Assembly: GCA_017557435.1 (NCBI GenBank)
Contig: JAFYYR010000001.1
Coordinates: forward strand, 1 to 64,000
Direction: 5' to 3'
Length of the DNA stretch: 64,000 bases
From: Pseudobutyrivibrio sp.
GTDB taxonomy: Bacteria; Bacillota; Clostridia; Lachnospirales; Lachnospiraceae
How positions within the stretch are numbered: position 1 is the stretch's first letter; each line of letters opens with the position of its first letter. The notes beneath the pieces are model-generated. The model made no database searches, had not been told where the DNA came from, and saw nothing but the letters and a program-made list of their open reading frames with translations. Position numbers and translations under genes: made by a program. Shown here piece after piece: positions 55,090-64,000 of this stretch.

Positions 55090-55302
55090 ATGTTGAAGAA
55101 GCTTTTTATATTTTTAATTAAACTTTATCAAAAATATATTTCTCCAATGAAAAGTACCAAGTGCCCTTATTGTCCTACATGTTCTGCCTATGGTTTAGAA
55201 GCAATTCAAAAACATGGGGCTATTAAAGGTGGTGCTTTAACAGCCTGGAGATTAATAAGATGTAATCCTTTTTCACGTGGTGGATATGATCCGGTTCCTT
55301 AG
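55090..55302 (+). CDS. yidD: Membrane protein insertion efficiency factor YidD
   Basis: A 70-residue protein with an amphipathic N-terminus ([15 protein letters not shown]) and the conserved Cys-rich block [15 protein letters not shown], then [18 protein letters not shown]. It assists YidC-dependent membrane insertion. The ribosome-binding site is weak. It is positioned, as usual, between rnpA and yidC. Confidence 0.94.
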   Translation: MLKKLFIFLIKLYQKYISPMKSTKCPYCPTCSAYGLEAIQKHGAIKGGALTAWRLIRCNPFSRGGYDPVP

Positions 55303-55320
55303 TAAACTGGAGGTTTTACA

Positions 55321-56595
55321 TTGAGTGAGATTTTTTTGACCGCTTATAACGGTTCCATTTTAGGACCTATCGCCAAGGGTCTTGGATGGATTATGGACAG
55401 GATTTATGTTCTTCTTGCTGCTATTGGTGTTGAGAACATAGCTCTTACAATTTTTATTTTTACAATTGTTATTTATCTTTTGATGTTTCCTCTTACATAT
55501 AAGCAGCAGAAGTTTGCTGTTTTACAGCGTAAGATGCAGCCTGAGATGAAGGCTATTCAGGATAAATACAAGGGTAAAAAAGATCAGGCTTCTATGCAGG
55601 CTCAGCAAAATGAGACTCAGGCACTTTATGATAAGTATGGTGTTTCTATGGCTGGTAGCTGTGGATATATGCTTATTCAGATGCCTATTCTTTTTGCACT
55701 TTATAGAGTTTTCTATAATGTACCTGCTTATATTTCTTCCGTTAAGGGTATTTTTAGTAATCTTGTTACTGGTATCATGGCTACAGATGGTTATTCAGAT
55801 ACCATGCAAAAGATTTACGACGCTGCAAAGCTTCATCTTCAGATTACACCAGATTTTGGTGCAAAAGATAAGACAGTAGTTTCTGACTTCATCGTTGATA
55901 CACTTTATAAGTTACCAAATGATGGTTGGGATATGCTTGCATCTAATTTTTCTGGTCTTTCAGATTTAGTTTCAAGCACACATGCAGCACTTGATAAGAT
56001 TAACTATTTATTTATTCTTAATATTTCAGACACTCCTTTGAATTTGATAAAGGATGGTTGGTTTGCATCTCATAAGAATTTTGCACTTATTATTTGTGCT
56101 TTACTTGTTCCAGTAGTTTCTTATATTACTCAGATGTTAAACATCAAACTTACTCAGTCTGCTTCAACAGGACAGAATGATGCAATGGCTCAGCAGATGA
56201 AGACAATGAACATCATGATGCCACTTATGTCATTCTTTATTGCATTCTCAGTTCCTGTAGGTCTTGGTCTTTACTGGATTGCTGGTGCAATTGTTCGTGT
56301 AATTCAGCAGTACTTCCTTAATAAGCATTTTGAGAAGATTGATCTTGAAAGCATTATTGAGGCTAATAAAGAAAAAGCAGCTGCTAAGGCAGAAAAGCGT
56401 GGTATTCGTCAGGCTCAGATTTACAATGCAGCTAACATGAGCACTAAGAAGACTATGGCAGAAAAGGCTAATCTTGTTAATGCTTCTGATGATGTATTAA
56501 AGAAAGCTGAAGAATTTAGAGCAAATGCGTCAGATGGTTCACTTGCTTCTAAAGCAAATCTTGTTAAGCAGTTTAACGAGCAGAATAATAAATAA
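55321..56595 (+). CDS. yidC: Membrane protein insertase YidC/OxaA
   Basis: A 424-residue insertase. The conserved core has about five helices, with the cytoplasmic hairpin KQQKFAVLQRKMQPEMKAIQ containing coiled coil. LIQMPILFALYRVFYN and FFIAFSVPVGLGLYWIAGA follow. An enlarged loop separates the second and third core helices, and the C-terminal tail is basic and Ala-rich. The start is TTG, with GGAGG seven bases upstream. No lipobox is seen. Confidence 0.95.
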   Translation: MSEIFLTAYNGSILGPIAKGLGWIMDRIYVLLAAIGVENIALTIFIFTIVIYLLMFPLTYKQQKFAVLQRKMQPEMKAIQDKYKGKKDQASMQAQQNETQALYDKYGVSMAGSCGYMLIQMPILFALYRVFYNVPAYISSVKGIFSNLVTGIMATDGYSDTMQKIYDAAKLHLQITPDFGAKDKTVVSDFIVDTLYKLPNDGWDMLASNFSGLSDLVSSTHAALDKINYLFILNISDTPLNLIKDGWFASHKNFALIICALLVPVVSYITQMLNIKLTQSASTGQNDAMAQQMKTMNIMMPLMSFFIAFSVPVGLGLYWIAGAIVRVIQQYFLNKHFEKIDLESIIEANKEKAAAKAEKRGIRQAQIYNAANMSTKKTMAEKANLVNASDDVLKKAEEFRANASDGSLASKANLVKQFNEQNNK

Positions 56596-56612
56596 AAGGG
56601 GGACTTACTATA

Positions 56613-57242
56613 ATGGAATTTAAAGAGTTTACAGGTAAAACTGTTGATGATGCTCTTACTAATGCAACAGTTACACTTGGTGTTACTTCTAGTGAAATTA
56701 AGTATGAAGTTATTGAAGAGGGAAGCAATGGTTTCCTTGGTATTGGTTCAAAAGATGCAGTAATCAAAGTTGTAATTTCTGGAAACGAAGATCCAAAGGA
56801 TGTTGCTAAGGATTTCCTTAATGGTGTTTTTGAAGCTATGCAGCTTGAGGTTAATATTTCAATGGATTTAGAGGAAGCTGATAATACTCTTTCTATTGAT
56901 TTAGCTGGTCCAGAGATGGGCGTACTTATTGGTAAGCGTGGTCAGACACTTGATTCATTACAGTATCTTACAAATCTTGCTGTTAATCGTTCAGCTGAGA
57001 ATTATACTAGAGTAAAGATTGACACTGAAGATTATAGACGTCGTAGAAAAGAAACTTTAGAGAATCTTGCTAAGAATATGGCATCTAAGGTTAAGAGAAC
57101 TAAGAAGGCAGTTACTCTTGAGGCAATGAATCCTTATGAGAGACGTATTATCCATTCTGCTCTTCAGAATGATAATAATGTTACAACTCATTCAGAGGGT
57201 GAGGAGCCATATCGCTACGTTGTTATTACTCTTAAGAAATAA
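56613..57242 (+). CDS. khpB: RNA-binding protein KhpB (Jag/EloR), KH and R3H domains
   Basis: A 209-residue protein with a Jag N-terminal domain (~1-50, EFTGKTVDDALTNA), a KH domain containing IGKRGQTLDSLQYL, and a C-terminal R3H domain with NPYERRIIHSALQND and EGEEPYRYVVI. It binds RNA with KhpA and affects cell elongation in other Firmicutes. RBS AAAGGGGG precedes the ATG; it is the last gene of the rpmH operon. Confidence 0.93.
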   Translation: MEFKEFTGKTVDDALTNATVTLGVTSSEIKYEVIEEGSNGFLGIGSKDAVIKVVISGNEDPKDVAKDFLNGVFEAMQLEVNISMDLEEADNTLSIDLAGPEMGVLIGKRGQTLDSLQYLTNLAVNRSAENYTRVKIDTEDYRRRRKETLENLAKNMASKVKRTKKAVTLEAMNPYERRIIHSALQNDNNVTTHSEGEEPYRYVVITLKK

Positions 57243-57255
57243 TTATTGATTTTTT

Positions 57256-57287
57256 AGGGTTAGTCTTTTTATTATTAGACTAACCCT
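57256..57287 (+). terminator. Terminator-like hairpin after khpB
   Basis: AGGGTTAGTCT (57256-57266) and AGACTAACCCT (57277-57287) form a perfect 11-bp stem. ATTATTTGCTTTT follows, a moderate T-tract. It separates the khpB operon from mnmE. Confidence 0.75.
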
Positions 57288-57404
57288 ATTATTTGCTTTT
57301 AAGCAAAATTAAATATAATTGAATTTAATATTATCTTTAGTATTATTTTCTATTGTATTTAATAATCTCTTTGAGATTTTATGGTTACATAATGGAGGTT
57401 TATT

Positions 57405-58775
57405 TTGTACCAGTCTGATACAATCTGTGCAATTGCAACATCGATGAATTCTTCAGGAATCGGCATAATAAGAATTAGTGGTGAAAATGCTATTTCTTTT
57501 GCGGATTCTATTTTTCGTGGAAAAAGCAAATTATCAGATTGTGAATCTCATACTATTAACTATGGTCACATATATGATAATGATCAACTTATAGATGAAG
57601 TTTTAGTTTTAATTATGAGAGCTCCTCGTAGTTATACAACAGAGGATGTTATAGAAATACATTGTCATGGTGGTATTTTGATTTTAAAGAAGATTCTTTC
57701 TTTATTAGTTTCAGTTGGATGTAGAATTGCTGAGCCAGGTGAGTTTACTAAGAGAGCTTTTTTAAATGGTCGTATTGATTTATCAGAAGCTGAATCTATC
57801 ATGGATTTGATTTCATCTAGTTCAGAGCTTGCAATGAAAAATTCTATTAAGCAGCTTTCAGGTTCTTTAAATAAAATTATTGTAGATTTACGCGATAAGA
57901 TTTTATATGAGACTGCTTATATAGAATCAGCACTTGATGATCCAGAACATTATGACTTAACTGGTTATACTGATGAATTAAAAGAAAAAGTTAATATGAT
58001 GGTTGATAAAGTTGATGGTCTTATTAATTCTTTTAATTCAGGTCATATTTTAAAAGAGGGAATTAACACTCTTATTTTAGGAAAGCCTAATGCAGGTAAA
58101 TCATCTCTTTTGAATACACTTAGTAGAAGAGAGAGAGCTATTGTTACAGATATTCCAGGGACAACTCGTGATACACTTGAAGAGCAGATTACTATTAATG
58201 GTGTTTCTCTTAACATTATTGATACTGCTGGTATTAGAGAGACAGATGATGTAGTTGAAAAAATTGGAGTAGATAAGGCTTTAGATTCTATTGAAGATGC
58301 TGATTTAATTTTATTTGTAATTGATTCATCTAGACCTTTAGATGGTGATGATGAGTTCATTATTAATAGGATTATAGATAAAAAAGTCATTATTTTGCTT
58401 AATAAATCTGACCTCTCAACTGTTATTACAGAGGAAGATATATGTAAAAAATATGATAAGCCTGTTATTTCTTTTTCATCTGTCAGCTTAGATGGACTTA
58501 AGACACTTGAGTCTACTATCACTGATATGTTTTTCTCTGGTCAGGTGAAAACAGATGATACTTTGTATATTACAAACTCACGTCAGGCTTCATGTCTTAT
58601 TAATGCTAAGAATAGCCTTTGCAATGTTTTAGCAAGTATCGATAACATGATGCCAGAGGATTTCTTCTCTATTGATTTGATGGATGCATATAATTTCTTA
58701 GGTGAAATCACTGGCGAAACTATCGATGATGATTTGGCTAACAAAATTTTCTCTGAATTTTGTATGGGAAAATGA
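57405..58775 (+). CDS. mnmE: tRNA-5-carboxymethylaminomethyl-2-thiouridine synthase GTPase MnmE
   Basis: A 456-residue GTPase acting with MnmG at wobble U34. G1 is GKPNAGKSSLLN, G3 DTAG and G4 NKSD. The folate-binding N-domain spans ~1-118. The protein ends with FCMGK, the conserved catalytic C-terminal motif. The start codon is TTG, six bases after GGAGG. mnmG follows after 33 bases. Confidence 0.96.
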   Translation: MYQSDTICAIATSMNSSGIGIIRISGENAISFADSIFRGKSKLSDCESHTINYGHIYDNDQLIDEVLVLIMRAPRSYTTEDVIEIHCHGGILILKKILSLLVSVGCRIAEPGEFTKRAFLNGRIDLSEAESIMDLISSSSELAMKNSIKQLSGSLNKIIVDLRDKILYETAYIESALDDPEHYDLTGYTDELKEKVNMMVDKVDGLINSFNSGHILKEGINTLILGKPNAGKSSLLNTLSRRERAIVTDIPGTTRDTLEEQITINGVSLNIIDTAGIRETDDVVEKIGVDKALDSIEDADLILFVIDSSRPLDGDDEFIINRIIDKKVIILLNKSDLSTVITEEDICKKYDKPVISFSSVSLDGLKTLESTITDMFFSGQVKTDDTLYITNSRQASCLINAKNSLCNVLASIDNMMPEDFFSIDLMDAYNFLGEITGETIDDDLANKIFSEFCMGK

Positions 58776-58808
58776 CACGATTTTATTTTAATTATTTAAG
58801 GAGCAATT

Positions 58809-60686
58809 ATGTCTTACGTTGAAGAGACCTATGATATTGTTGTTATAGGTGCTGGCCATGCTGGTTGTGAAGCAGCTTTAGCTGCAGCTCGCATGGGTCT
58901 TAATACAATTTGTTTTACAGTAAGTATGGATTCTGTAGCATTAATGCCATGTAATCCAAATATTGGTGGTAGTTCAAAAGGTCATCTAGTTCGAGAGCTT
59001 GATGCTCTTGGTGGACAGATGGGTATTAATATTGATCATACTTTCATTCAGTCTAAGATGCTTAATTCTTCTAAGGGACCTGCAGTTCATTCTCTTAGAG
59101 CTCAGGCTGATAAATCTGCATATTCTCTTCGCATGAGAAAGACAATGCAAGAAACAGATAATCTTACACTTAGACAGGCAGAAGTTACAGAGTTAATTAT
59201 TGAAAATAATAAAGTTGCTGGTGTTAAGACTTTATCAGGTGCTACTTATCACTGTAAGGCTATTGTTATTTGTACTGGAACATATCTTAGAGCAAGATGT
59301 TTGTATGGAGATGTTATAGAACACACTGGGCCTAATGGACTTAAGGCTGCTAACCATCTAACTCAGTCACTTTTGAATAATAATGTAGAAATGAACCGCT
59401 TTAAAACTGGTACTCCTGCAAGAATTGACGGTAATTCTATTGATTATTCTAAGATGGAACCACAATATGGAGATAATCCAGTCATTCCTTTTTCTTTTAG
59501 TACTAATAGAGAGGATGTTCAGATTGAACAGGTTCCTTGCTATTTAACATATACTAATGAAAAGACACATGAGATTATTAGAGCTAATCTTGATAGATCT
59601 CCAATGTACTCTGGTGTTATTGAAGGAACTGGTCCAAGATACTGTCCTAGTATTGAAGACAAGGTTGTTAGATTTTCTGATAAGAATAGACATCAGCTTT
59701 TTGTAGAGCCAGAGGGACTTAATACTAATGAAATGTACATTGGTGGTATGAGTTCTTCTATGCCTGAGGATGTTCAGTATGAAATGTATAGAACTGTTCC
59801 AGGTTTAGAGAACTGCAAGATTGTTCGTAATGCGTATGCTATTGAGTATGATTGTATCAATGCAACTCAACTGAAGGCTTCTCTTGAGTTTAAAGATATC
59901 GATGGACTTTTTGCTGCTGGTCAGTTCAATGGTAGTAGTGGATATGAGGAAGCTGCTGCTCAGGGTCTTGTTGCAGGTATTAATGCAGCACTTAAATTAT
60001 TAAATAAAGACCCAATGATTTTAGATAGATCTAATTCATATATAGGTGTTCTCATTGATGACCTTGTTACTAAGGAGACAAAAGAGCCTTATAGAATGAT
60101 GACATCTAGAGCTGAATATAGGCTTTTACTTAGACAGGATAATGCAGATATTCGCCTCTCTAAAATTGGTTACGAGGTTGGACTTTTACCAAAAGAACGT
60201 TATGATCATGTAGTTGAAAAGGAACGTTTAATTGAAGAAGAGGTAGCTCGTATTAAAGAAATTAATATTGGTGCGAGAAAAGAAGTTCAAGCACTTCTTG
60301 AATCTTATGGAAGTATTCCTCTTTCAAATGGTATTAAGCTTGTTGATTTAATTAGACGTCCTGAACTTGATTATGATAAGCTTGCTCCTATTGATCCTGA
60401 TAGACCAACTCTTTCTGATGAGGTAAGAGAGGAAGTAAATATCTATATTAAGTATGAAGGATATTTAACTAGACAGGCTAAACAGGTAGCTCAGTTTAAA
60501 AAACTGGAATCTAAAGTTATACCACAAAATATTAATTATGAGGATGTTTCCAGTTTACGACTTGAAGCACGTCAAAAGCTTACAAAATTAAAGCCAGCTA
60601 ATATTGGACAGGCATCTAGAATATCTGGAGTTAGTCCAGCTGATATTTCAGTGTTATTAGTTTATTTGGAAACATATAGGGGTTAG
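58809..60686 (+). CDS. mnmG: tRNA uridine-5-carboxymethylaminomethyl modification enzyme MnmG
   Basis: A 625-residue FAD-dependent protein. The dinucleotide-binding motif is [19 protein letters not shown] at the N-terminus. Family motifs include [22 protein letters not shown] and [12 protein letters not shown]. It forms the heterotetramer with MnmE. RBS TAAGGAG precedes the ATG. A small GGGTA/TACCC hairpin lies between it and rsmG. Confidence 0.96.
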   Translation: MSYVEETYDIVVIGAGHAGCEAALAAARMGLNTICFTVSMDSVALMPCNPNIGGSSKGHLVRELDALGGQMGINIDHTFIQSKMLNSSKGPAVHSLRAQADKSAYSLRMRKTMQETDNLTLRQAEVTELIIENNKVAGVKTLSGATYHCKAIVICTGTYLRARCLYGDVIEHTGPNGLKAANHLTQSLLNNNVEMNRFKTGTPARIDGNSIDYSKMEPQYGDNPVIPFSFSTNREDVQIEQVPCYLTYTNEKTHEIIRANLDRSPMYSGVIEGTGPRYCPSIEDKVVRFSDKNRHQLFVEPEGLNTNEMYIGGMSSSMPEDVQYEMYRTVPGLENCKIVRNAYAIEYDCINATQLKASLEFKDIDGLFAAGQFNGSSGYEEAAAQGLVAGINAALKLLNKDPMILDRSNSYIGVLIDDLVTKETKEPYRMMTSRAEYRLLLRQDNADIRLSKIGYEVGLLPKERYDHVVEKERLIEEEVARIKEINIGARKEVQALLESYGSIPLSNGIKLVDLIRRPELDYDKLAPIDPDRPTLSDEVREEVNIYIKYEGYLTRQAKQVAQFKKLESKVIPQNINYEDVSSLRLEARQKLTKLKPANIGQASRISGVSPADISVLLVYLETYRG

Positions 60687-60738
60687 TTTTAAGGGTACTT
60701 CTATATACCCTCAATACAATCATTTTTTAAGGAGAAAG

Positions 60739-61458
60739 ATGAATAGAGATTATTCGTATCTAGTTAATACATTATCGAGTTGGAATTTTAGTTTATCTGA
60801 TAAGCAGTATGAACAGCTTGATTTATTTTATGAATTATTAGTTGAAAAGAATAAGGTAATGAACCTTACTGCTATTACTGAATTCGATGATGTTTTGGTA
60901 AAGCATTTTGCTGATAGTTTATCTATATGTACTGTTTTACCTACTGATGTTAAGACAGTATGTGACTTGGGAACTGGTGCAGGTTTTCCAGGTATTCCTA
61001 TGGCAATAGCTTATCCTGAATTAGAGTTTACTCTTATTGATTCACTTAATAAGAGAATCAAATTCTTGCAGGAAGTTGTTGATGCTTTAGGTCTTACTAA
61101 TGTAACTTTAGTACATGCTAGAGCAGAGGAAGCTGGAAGAGGTAAGAACTATAGAGAGCAATTTGATTTAGTTGTTTCACGTGCAGTTGCTAATATTGCT
61201 ACCTTATCAGAGTATTGTTTACCTTTGGTAAAAGTAGATGGATATTTTATCAGCTTTAAGTCAGGTGATATTAAAGATGAAATAGCTGCATCTGGTTCTG
61301 CTGTTAAAAAGCTTGGTGGTTCTATGTCTAAGCCTGTATATTTTACTATTCCAAAGACAGATATTAATAGATCATTTTTGATTATTAATAAAGAAAAGAA
61401 TACACCAAAGGCTTATCCTAGAAAAGCTGGAACACCTAGTAAGGAACCACTTAAGTAA
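60739..61458 (+). CDS. rsmG: 16S rRNA (guanine527-N7)-methyltransferase
   Basis: A 239-residue SAM methyltransferase (GidB). The SAM-binding motif is VCDLGTGAGFPGIP, preceded by NKVMNLTAI and HFADSL; VVSRAVANIATLSEYCLPL follows. RBS AAGGAG lies just before the ATG. It is the last recognisable gene before the partition locus. Confidence 0.95.
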   Translation: MNRDYSYLVNTLSSWNFSLSDKQYEQLDLFYELLVEKNKVMNLTAITEFDDVLVKHFADSLSICTVLPTDVKTVCDLGTGAGFPGIPMAIAYPELEFTLIDSLNKRIKFLQEVVDALGLTNVTLVHARAEEAGRGKNYREQFDLVVSRAVANIATLSEYCLPLVKVDGYFISFKSGDIKDEIAASGSAVKKLGGSMSKPVYFTIPKTDINRSFLIINKEKNTPKAYPRKAGTPSKEPLK

Positions 61459-61478
61459 AATAGTTGGGGGATTTATGT

Positions 61479-61958
61479 ATGATTAATGACTTCCTTAGAA
61501 AATATCAGGAAGAACTTATTACTCAAAAGATTCAATTAAAAGAAGATATGGATTTACTTGAGACCAAGATTAAAGAAGAAACTAAGTTTCTTAATCTATT
61601 AGAAGAGTCTAATGAATCTTATTTTGTTGAGTTTACTCCTAGAGATATTAATGAAAAAAATAATAAAAAGGCAGAAGAAGTACGAGAAAATCTCAAAGTA
61701 TTGAATTCTGAAATGGATGATAAGATTAAAAAAATGAGATTCTTCGATGGTAGGTTAGTAGAGCTTAATGCTTTACTTACTAATACTGTTGCTATTAATA
61801 AGCCAGCTTCTGTTAATAAGATTCCTTCTAAGATAAATAATAATTTTTCTGAATTAATTAATAAGCTTAAGGCTTTAAAAGATGTTATTGTTTTAGATCC
61901 GTATAAGGCAAAAATTGATTTAGAAAATATAATATCTGATATTGAAAAAGATATCTAA
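61479..61958 (+). CDS. Uncharacterised coiled-coil protein beside parS
   Basis: About 159 residues, soluble and almost wholly helical. Residues ~5-45 and ~65-95 have heptad-like patterns (LKEDMDLLETKIKEETKFL, VLNSEMDDKIKKMRFF). An Asn/Ser/Pro-containing linker (~105-130) precedes a final helix. No family is recognised. ATG at 61479 is chosen because GGGGGAT precedes it; the in-frame TTG at 61464 lies inside that site. It is 20 bases after rsmG and ends 14 bases before the first parS site. Confidence 0.6.
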   Translation: MINDFLRKYQEELITQKIQLKEDMDLLETKIKEETKFLNLLEESNESYFVEFTPRDINEKNNKKAEEVRENLKVLNSEMDDKIKKMRFFDGRLVELNALLTNTVAINKPASVNKIPSKINNNFSELINKLKALKDVIVLDPYKAKIDLENIISDIEKDI

Positions 61959-61972
61959 ACTATATATAGAGA

Positions 61973-61988
61973 TGTTTCACGTGAAACA
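61973..61988. promoter_or_regulatory. parS centromere site 1
   Basis: TGTTTCACGTGAAACA is a perfect 16-bp parS palindrome, extended to 18 bp by A and T flanks. ParB encoded downstream binds such sites. Confidence 0.95.
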
Positions 61989-62074
61989 TTTATATAGAAT
62001 TAACTATTAAAACACAAAATATAGTGTTTGAATTTTTGTTTCAACTCCTAGATATTGCTATTCAGATATAATAA

Positions 62075-62090
62075 TGTTTCACGTGAAACA
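62075..62090. promoter_or_regulatory. parS centromere site 2
   Basis: A second perfect copy of TGTTTCACGTGAAACA, 102 bases from the first and about 150 bases before parA. Confidence 0.95.
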
Positions 62091-62185
62091 TTATTTATCT
62101 ATTTTTGATTACTATATATAGTAAGAAATTGAGCAAAATCTATTAAAGCAAACAGTATTTCTGAGTAGAATTGAATATATCACAA

Positions 62186-62194
62186 TGATATAAT
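62186..62194 (+). promoter_or_regulatory. Candidate parA promoter with extended -10
   Basis: TGATATAAT carries an extended -10 (TGN before a perfect TATAAT at 62189-62194). No good -35 is present. It lies 45 bases before parA. Confidence 0.5.
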
Positions 62195-62238
62195 GTTAAC
62201 TATTCAGTACAAACATAAACTAACAAGGGAGAAAATAG

Positions 62239-63009
62239 ATGAAGAGAGTAATTGCTATTGCCAACCAAAAAGGTGGAGTTGGTAAAACTACTACTAGTAT
62301 TAATTTATCAGCTTGCTTAGCAGAGGCTGGAAAGAAAGTTCTTGTTATCGACACTGACCCACAGGGAAATGCAACAAGTGGTTTAGGTTTGGATAAGGAT
62401 GAATGTGAGAATACTGTTTATGATTTAGTTCTTGATCAGTGCAGCATTAAGGAATGTATGTATAAGGTTGATAATATTCCTAACCTTACAGTTATACCTT
62501 CCAATGTAGATTTAGCTGGTGCTGAGATTGAGCTTCTTGGTATTAATGAGAAGGAATATATTCTTAGAAATGCAGTAGATTATGTAAAGGATGATTTTGA
62601 TTATGTAATTATTGACTGTCCTCCTTCACTTAATATGTTAACTATCAATGCTATGACTACTGCTGATTCAGTTCTTGTACCTATTCAGTGTGAGTATTAT
62701 GCGCTAGAAGGTATCAGCCAGTTAATTCATACAATTGATCTTGTTCAGCAGAGACTTAATCCAAAGCTTCAGATTGATGGCGTAGTATTTACTATGTATG
62801 ACAAGAGAACAAATCTTTCTTCTGATGTTGTAGATACAGTTAAGAATAATCTTAATGCTACAGTATATCAGACAATCATTCCTAGAAATGTTCGTCTTGC
62901 AGAGGCTCCATCTCACGGACTTCCAATTAATCTTTATGATGAGAAGTCAGCTGGTGCTGAGAGCTATAGAAATCTTGCAAAAGAAATCATTGGAAGAAAG
63001 GATATTTAA
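62239..63009 (+). CDS. parA: Chromosome partitioning ATPase ParA (Soj)
   Basis: A 256-residue deviant-Walker ATPase. Its motif is KGGVGKTTTSINL with the signature Lys, followed by DTDPQGNATSG and YVIIDCPPSLN. It acts on the nucleoid with ParB-parS complexes and may influence DnaA, as in Bacillus. RBS AAGGGAG precedes the ATG; parB follows after two bases. Confidence 0.96.
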   Translation: MKRVIAIANQKGGVGKTTTSINLSACLAEAGKKVLVIDTDPQGNATSGLGLDKDECENTVYDLVLDQCSIKECMYKVDNIPNLTVIPSNVDLAGAEIELLGINEKEYILRNAVDYVKDDFDYVIIDCPPSLNMLTINAMTTADSVLVPIQCEYYALEGISQLIHTIDLVQQRLNPKLQIDGVVFTMYDKRTNLSSDVVDTVKNNLNATVYQTIIPRNVRLAEAPSHGLPINLYDEKSAGAESYRNLAKEIIGRKDI

Positions 63010-63011
63010 TC

Positions 63012-63905
63012 ATGGCAGCTAAAAAGGGAGGTTTAGGTAAGGGACTAGATTCTCTTATTGTTAAGAAAGAAGAGGGTGTTGTTGCAGTTAATCCAGAACA
63101 GCATGGCGCACCTGTTGAAGTAGATATTAATAAGGTTGAGCCTAATAAGCTCCAGCCTAGAAAAAACTTTGATGAAGATAAGCTTCAGGAGTTAGCAGAT
63201 AATATTAAGATACATGGAATCGTTAACCCAATTATCGTTCAGGACCGCAAGGGTTATTATGAAATAATCGGTGGTGAGCGTAGATGGAGAGCAGCAAGAA
63301 TCGCTGGCTTCAAAAAGGTTCCAGTTATCATTATGAATCTTAGCGAGCAAGAATTCGTTGAGATTTCTCTCATTGATAATATTCAGCGTGAGCAATTAAA
63401 TCCTATAGAAGAGGCAATGGCATTTGCTCGACTCATTGATGAGTTTAACTTAAAACAGGATGAAGTTGCTGAGCGTGTTTCAAAGAGTAGAACTACAATC
63501 ACTAATGCACTTAGATTATTAAAGCTTGATAAGAGAGTTCAGGACATGATCGTTGATGATAAGCTTTCTACAGGTCATGCTCGTGCAATGCTTGCAATCA
63601 CAGATCCAGAAAAGCAGTATGAATTTGCTGAGAGAGCTTTTGATGAAAAGATGTCTGTACGTGATGTAGAGCGTGAAGTTAAAAAGCTCTTAAATGATAA
63701 GAAGAGTGATAAGAAGTCTAAGGCAGCTGAGATTGATTCACAGCTTGCAGCAGTTTACCAGGAGACACAGGAAAGACTTAAGGGTGTACTTGGCACAAAG
63801 GTTTTCATCAATGCCAAGGATAATAAATCTGGAAAGCTTGAAATCGAATACTATTCACAGGATGAGTTGAATAGAATCGTAGAATTACTAGAAAATATTA
63901 AATAG
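63012..63905 (+). CDS. parB: Chromosome partitioning protein ParB (Spo0J)
   Basis: A 297-residue parS-binding CTP switch protein. The N-terminal CTPase motif is IIGGERRWRAARIAG, preceded by LQPRKNFDEDKLQELADNI. The helix-turn-helix spans QDEVAERVSKSRTTITNALRLL, and a C-terminal dimerisation domain follows a basic linker rich in Lys. Two perfect parS sites lie about 0.9-1.0 kb upstream. Confidence 0.96.
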   Translation: MAAKKGGLGKGLDSLIVKKEEGVVAVNPEQHGAPVEVDINKVEPNKLQPRKNFDEDKLQELADNIKIHGIVNPIIVQDRKGYYEIIGGERRWRAARIAGFKKVPVIIMNLSEQEFVEISLIDNIQREQLNPIEEAMAFARLIDEFNLKQDEVAERVSKSRTTITNALRLLKLDKRVQDMIVDDKLSTGHARAMLAITDPEKQYEFAERAFDEKMSVRDVEREVKKLLNDKKSDKKSKAAEIDSQLAAVYQETQERLKGVLGTKVFINAKDNKSGKLEIEYYSQDELNRIVELLENIK

Positions 63906-63931
63906 AACAAATGTTCTTAGGAGAGAGATTA

Positions 63932-64000
63932 ATGATAGAAAAATATTTAGGAATTAGCTCTGATTATGTAATCATAGGTCTTGCTGGTCTTGTACTTATT
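63932..64000 (+). CDS. Partial gene after parB, probably a DUF4446-type membrane protein
   Basis: Only the first 23 codons are in the window: MIEKYLGISSDYVIIGLAGL and onward into a hydrophobic helix. RBS TAGGAGAG lies about nine bases before the ATG. In many Clostridia a DUF4446 protein with one N-terminal membrane helix follows parB, and this start fits, but the family call depends on position more than sequence. Confidence 0.5.
   Translation, partial: MIEKYLGISSDYVIIGLAGLVLI

Larger units (their letters stand above)
61989..62238. other. AT-rich non-coding gap between the orphan gene and parA
   Basis: The 280-base gap between 61958 and 62239 holds the two parS sites and a parA promoter. 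I see no ORF and no other conserved structure. Confidence 0.6.

Overview
The window is the replication-origin region of a low-GC Gram-positive anaerobe, most likely a Lachnospiraceae close to Butyrivibrio or Pseudobutyrivibrio. That placement is an inference from the AT-rich sequence, the Firmicutes gene order dnaA-dnaN-yaaA-recF-gyrB-gyrA on one side and rpmH-rnpA-yidD-yidC-khpB-mnmE-mnmG-rsmG-parA-parB on the other, a large SRP RNA with an Alu-type extension, frequent TTG starts behind AGGAG or GGGGGAT ribosome-binding sites, and GH13-rich glycan metabolism.

Layout. Positions 1-333 carry two tandem strong promoters and a structured leader pointing left, probably for an rRNA operon whose genes lie outside the window. 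0.3-12.5 kb (minus strand) holds a CvpA-like membrane protein, a DUF5711-like protein, glycogen branching enzyme, an unusual TPR/acidic-linker/AAA-type protein, an AI-2E-family transporter, an aconitase-family hydratase, a coiled-coil protein, the SRP RNA and tadA. 12.6-15.2 kb is a plus-strand island: a radical-SAM activase, a GNAT acetyltransferase and a GH13 enzyme. 15.1-25.6 kb (minus) has metG-tatD-ksgA, then a TPR-GGDEF diguanylate cyclase and two YhgE/Pip membrane proteins flanking a small membrane protein. 25.6-27.8 kb has a zinc-ribbon protein, a CaCA antiporter and mntP behind a yybP-ykoY manganese riboswitch.

27.8-35.8 kb is an alpha-glucoside locus: glucosidase, binding protein, two permeases, a LacI regulator and a divergent second glucosidase. 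Three copies of the palindrome GTTAT-N4-ATAAC sit at its promoters. No ABC ATPase is encoded with the permeases. 35.8-38.0 kb holds a PAP2 phosphatase, tyrS, tRNA-Cys and tRNA-Ser. 38.1-43.9 kb is an oppBCDFA peptide transporter, followed by a two-subunit class I fumarase.

45.5-54.1 kb is the leftward dnaA-dnaN-yaaA-recF-gyrB-gyrA cluster. Gene orientation flips at about 54.3 kb, where six near-identical DnaA boxes lie between dnaA and rpmH. A second AT-rich stretch with weaker boxes lies between dnaA and dnaN, so the origin looks bipartite. To the right, the rpmH-to-parB block runs rightward with two perfect parS sites just upstream of parA. Most genes are therefore co-oriented with replication; the exceptions are 12.6-15.2 kb and the glucosidase at 34.1 kb.

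No phage, insertion sequence, CRISPR array or defence island is visible. Nothing here is clearly a new system. The best leads are the TPR-AAA protein, the cyclase/YhgE operon, the operator architecture of the glucoside locus, the diverged repeats between metG and tatD, and the uncharacterised coiled-coil gene beside parS.
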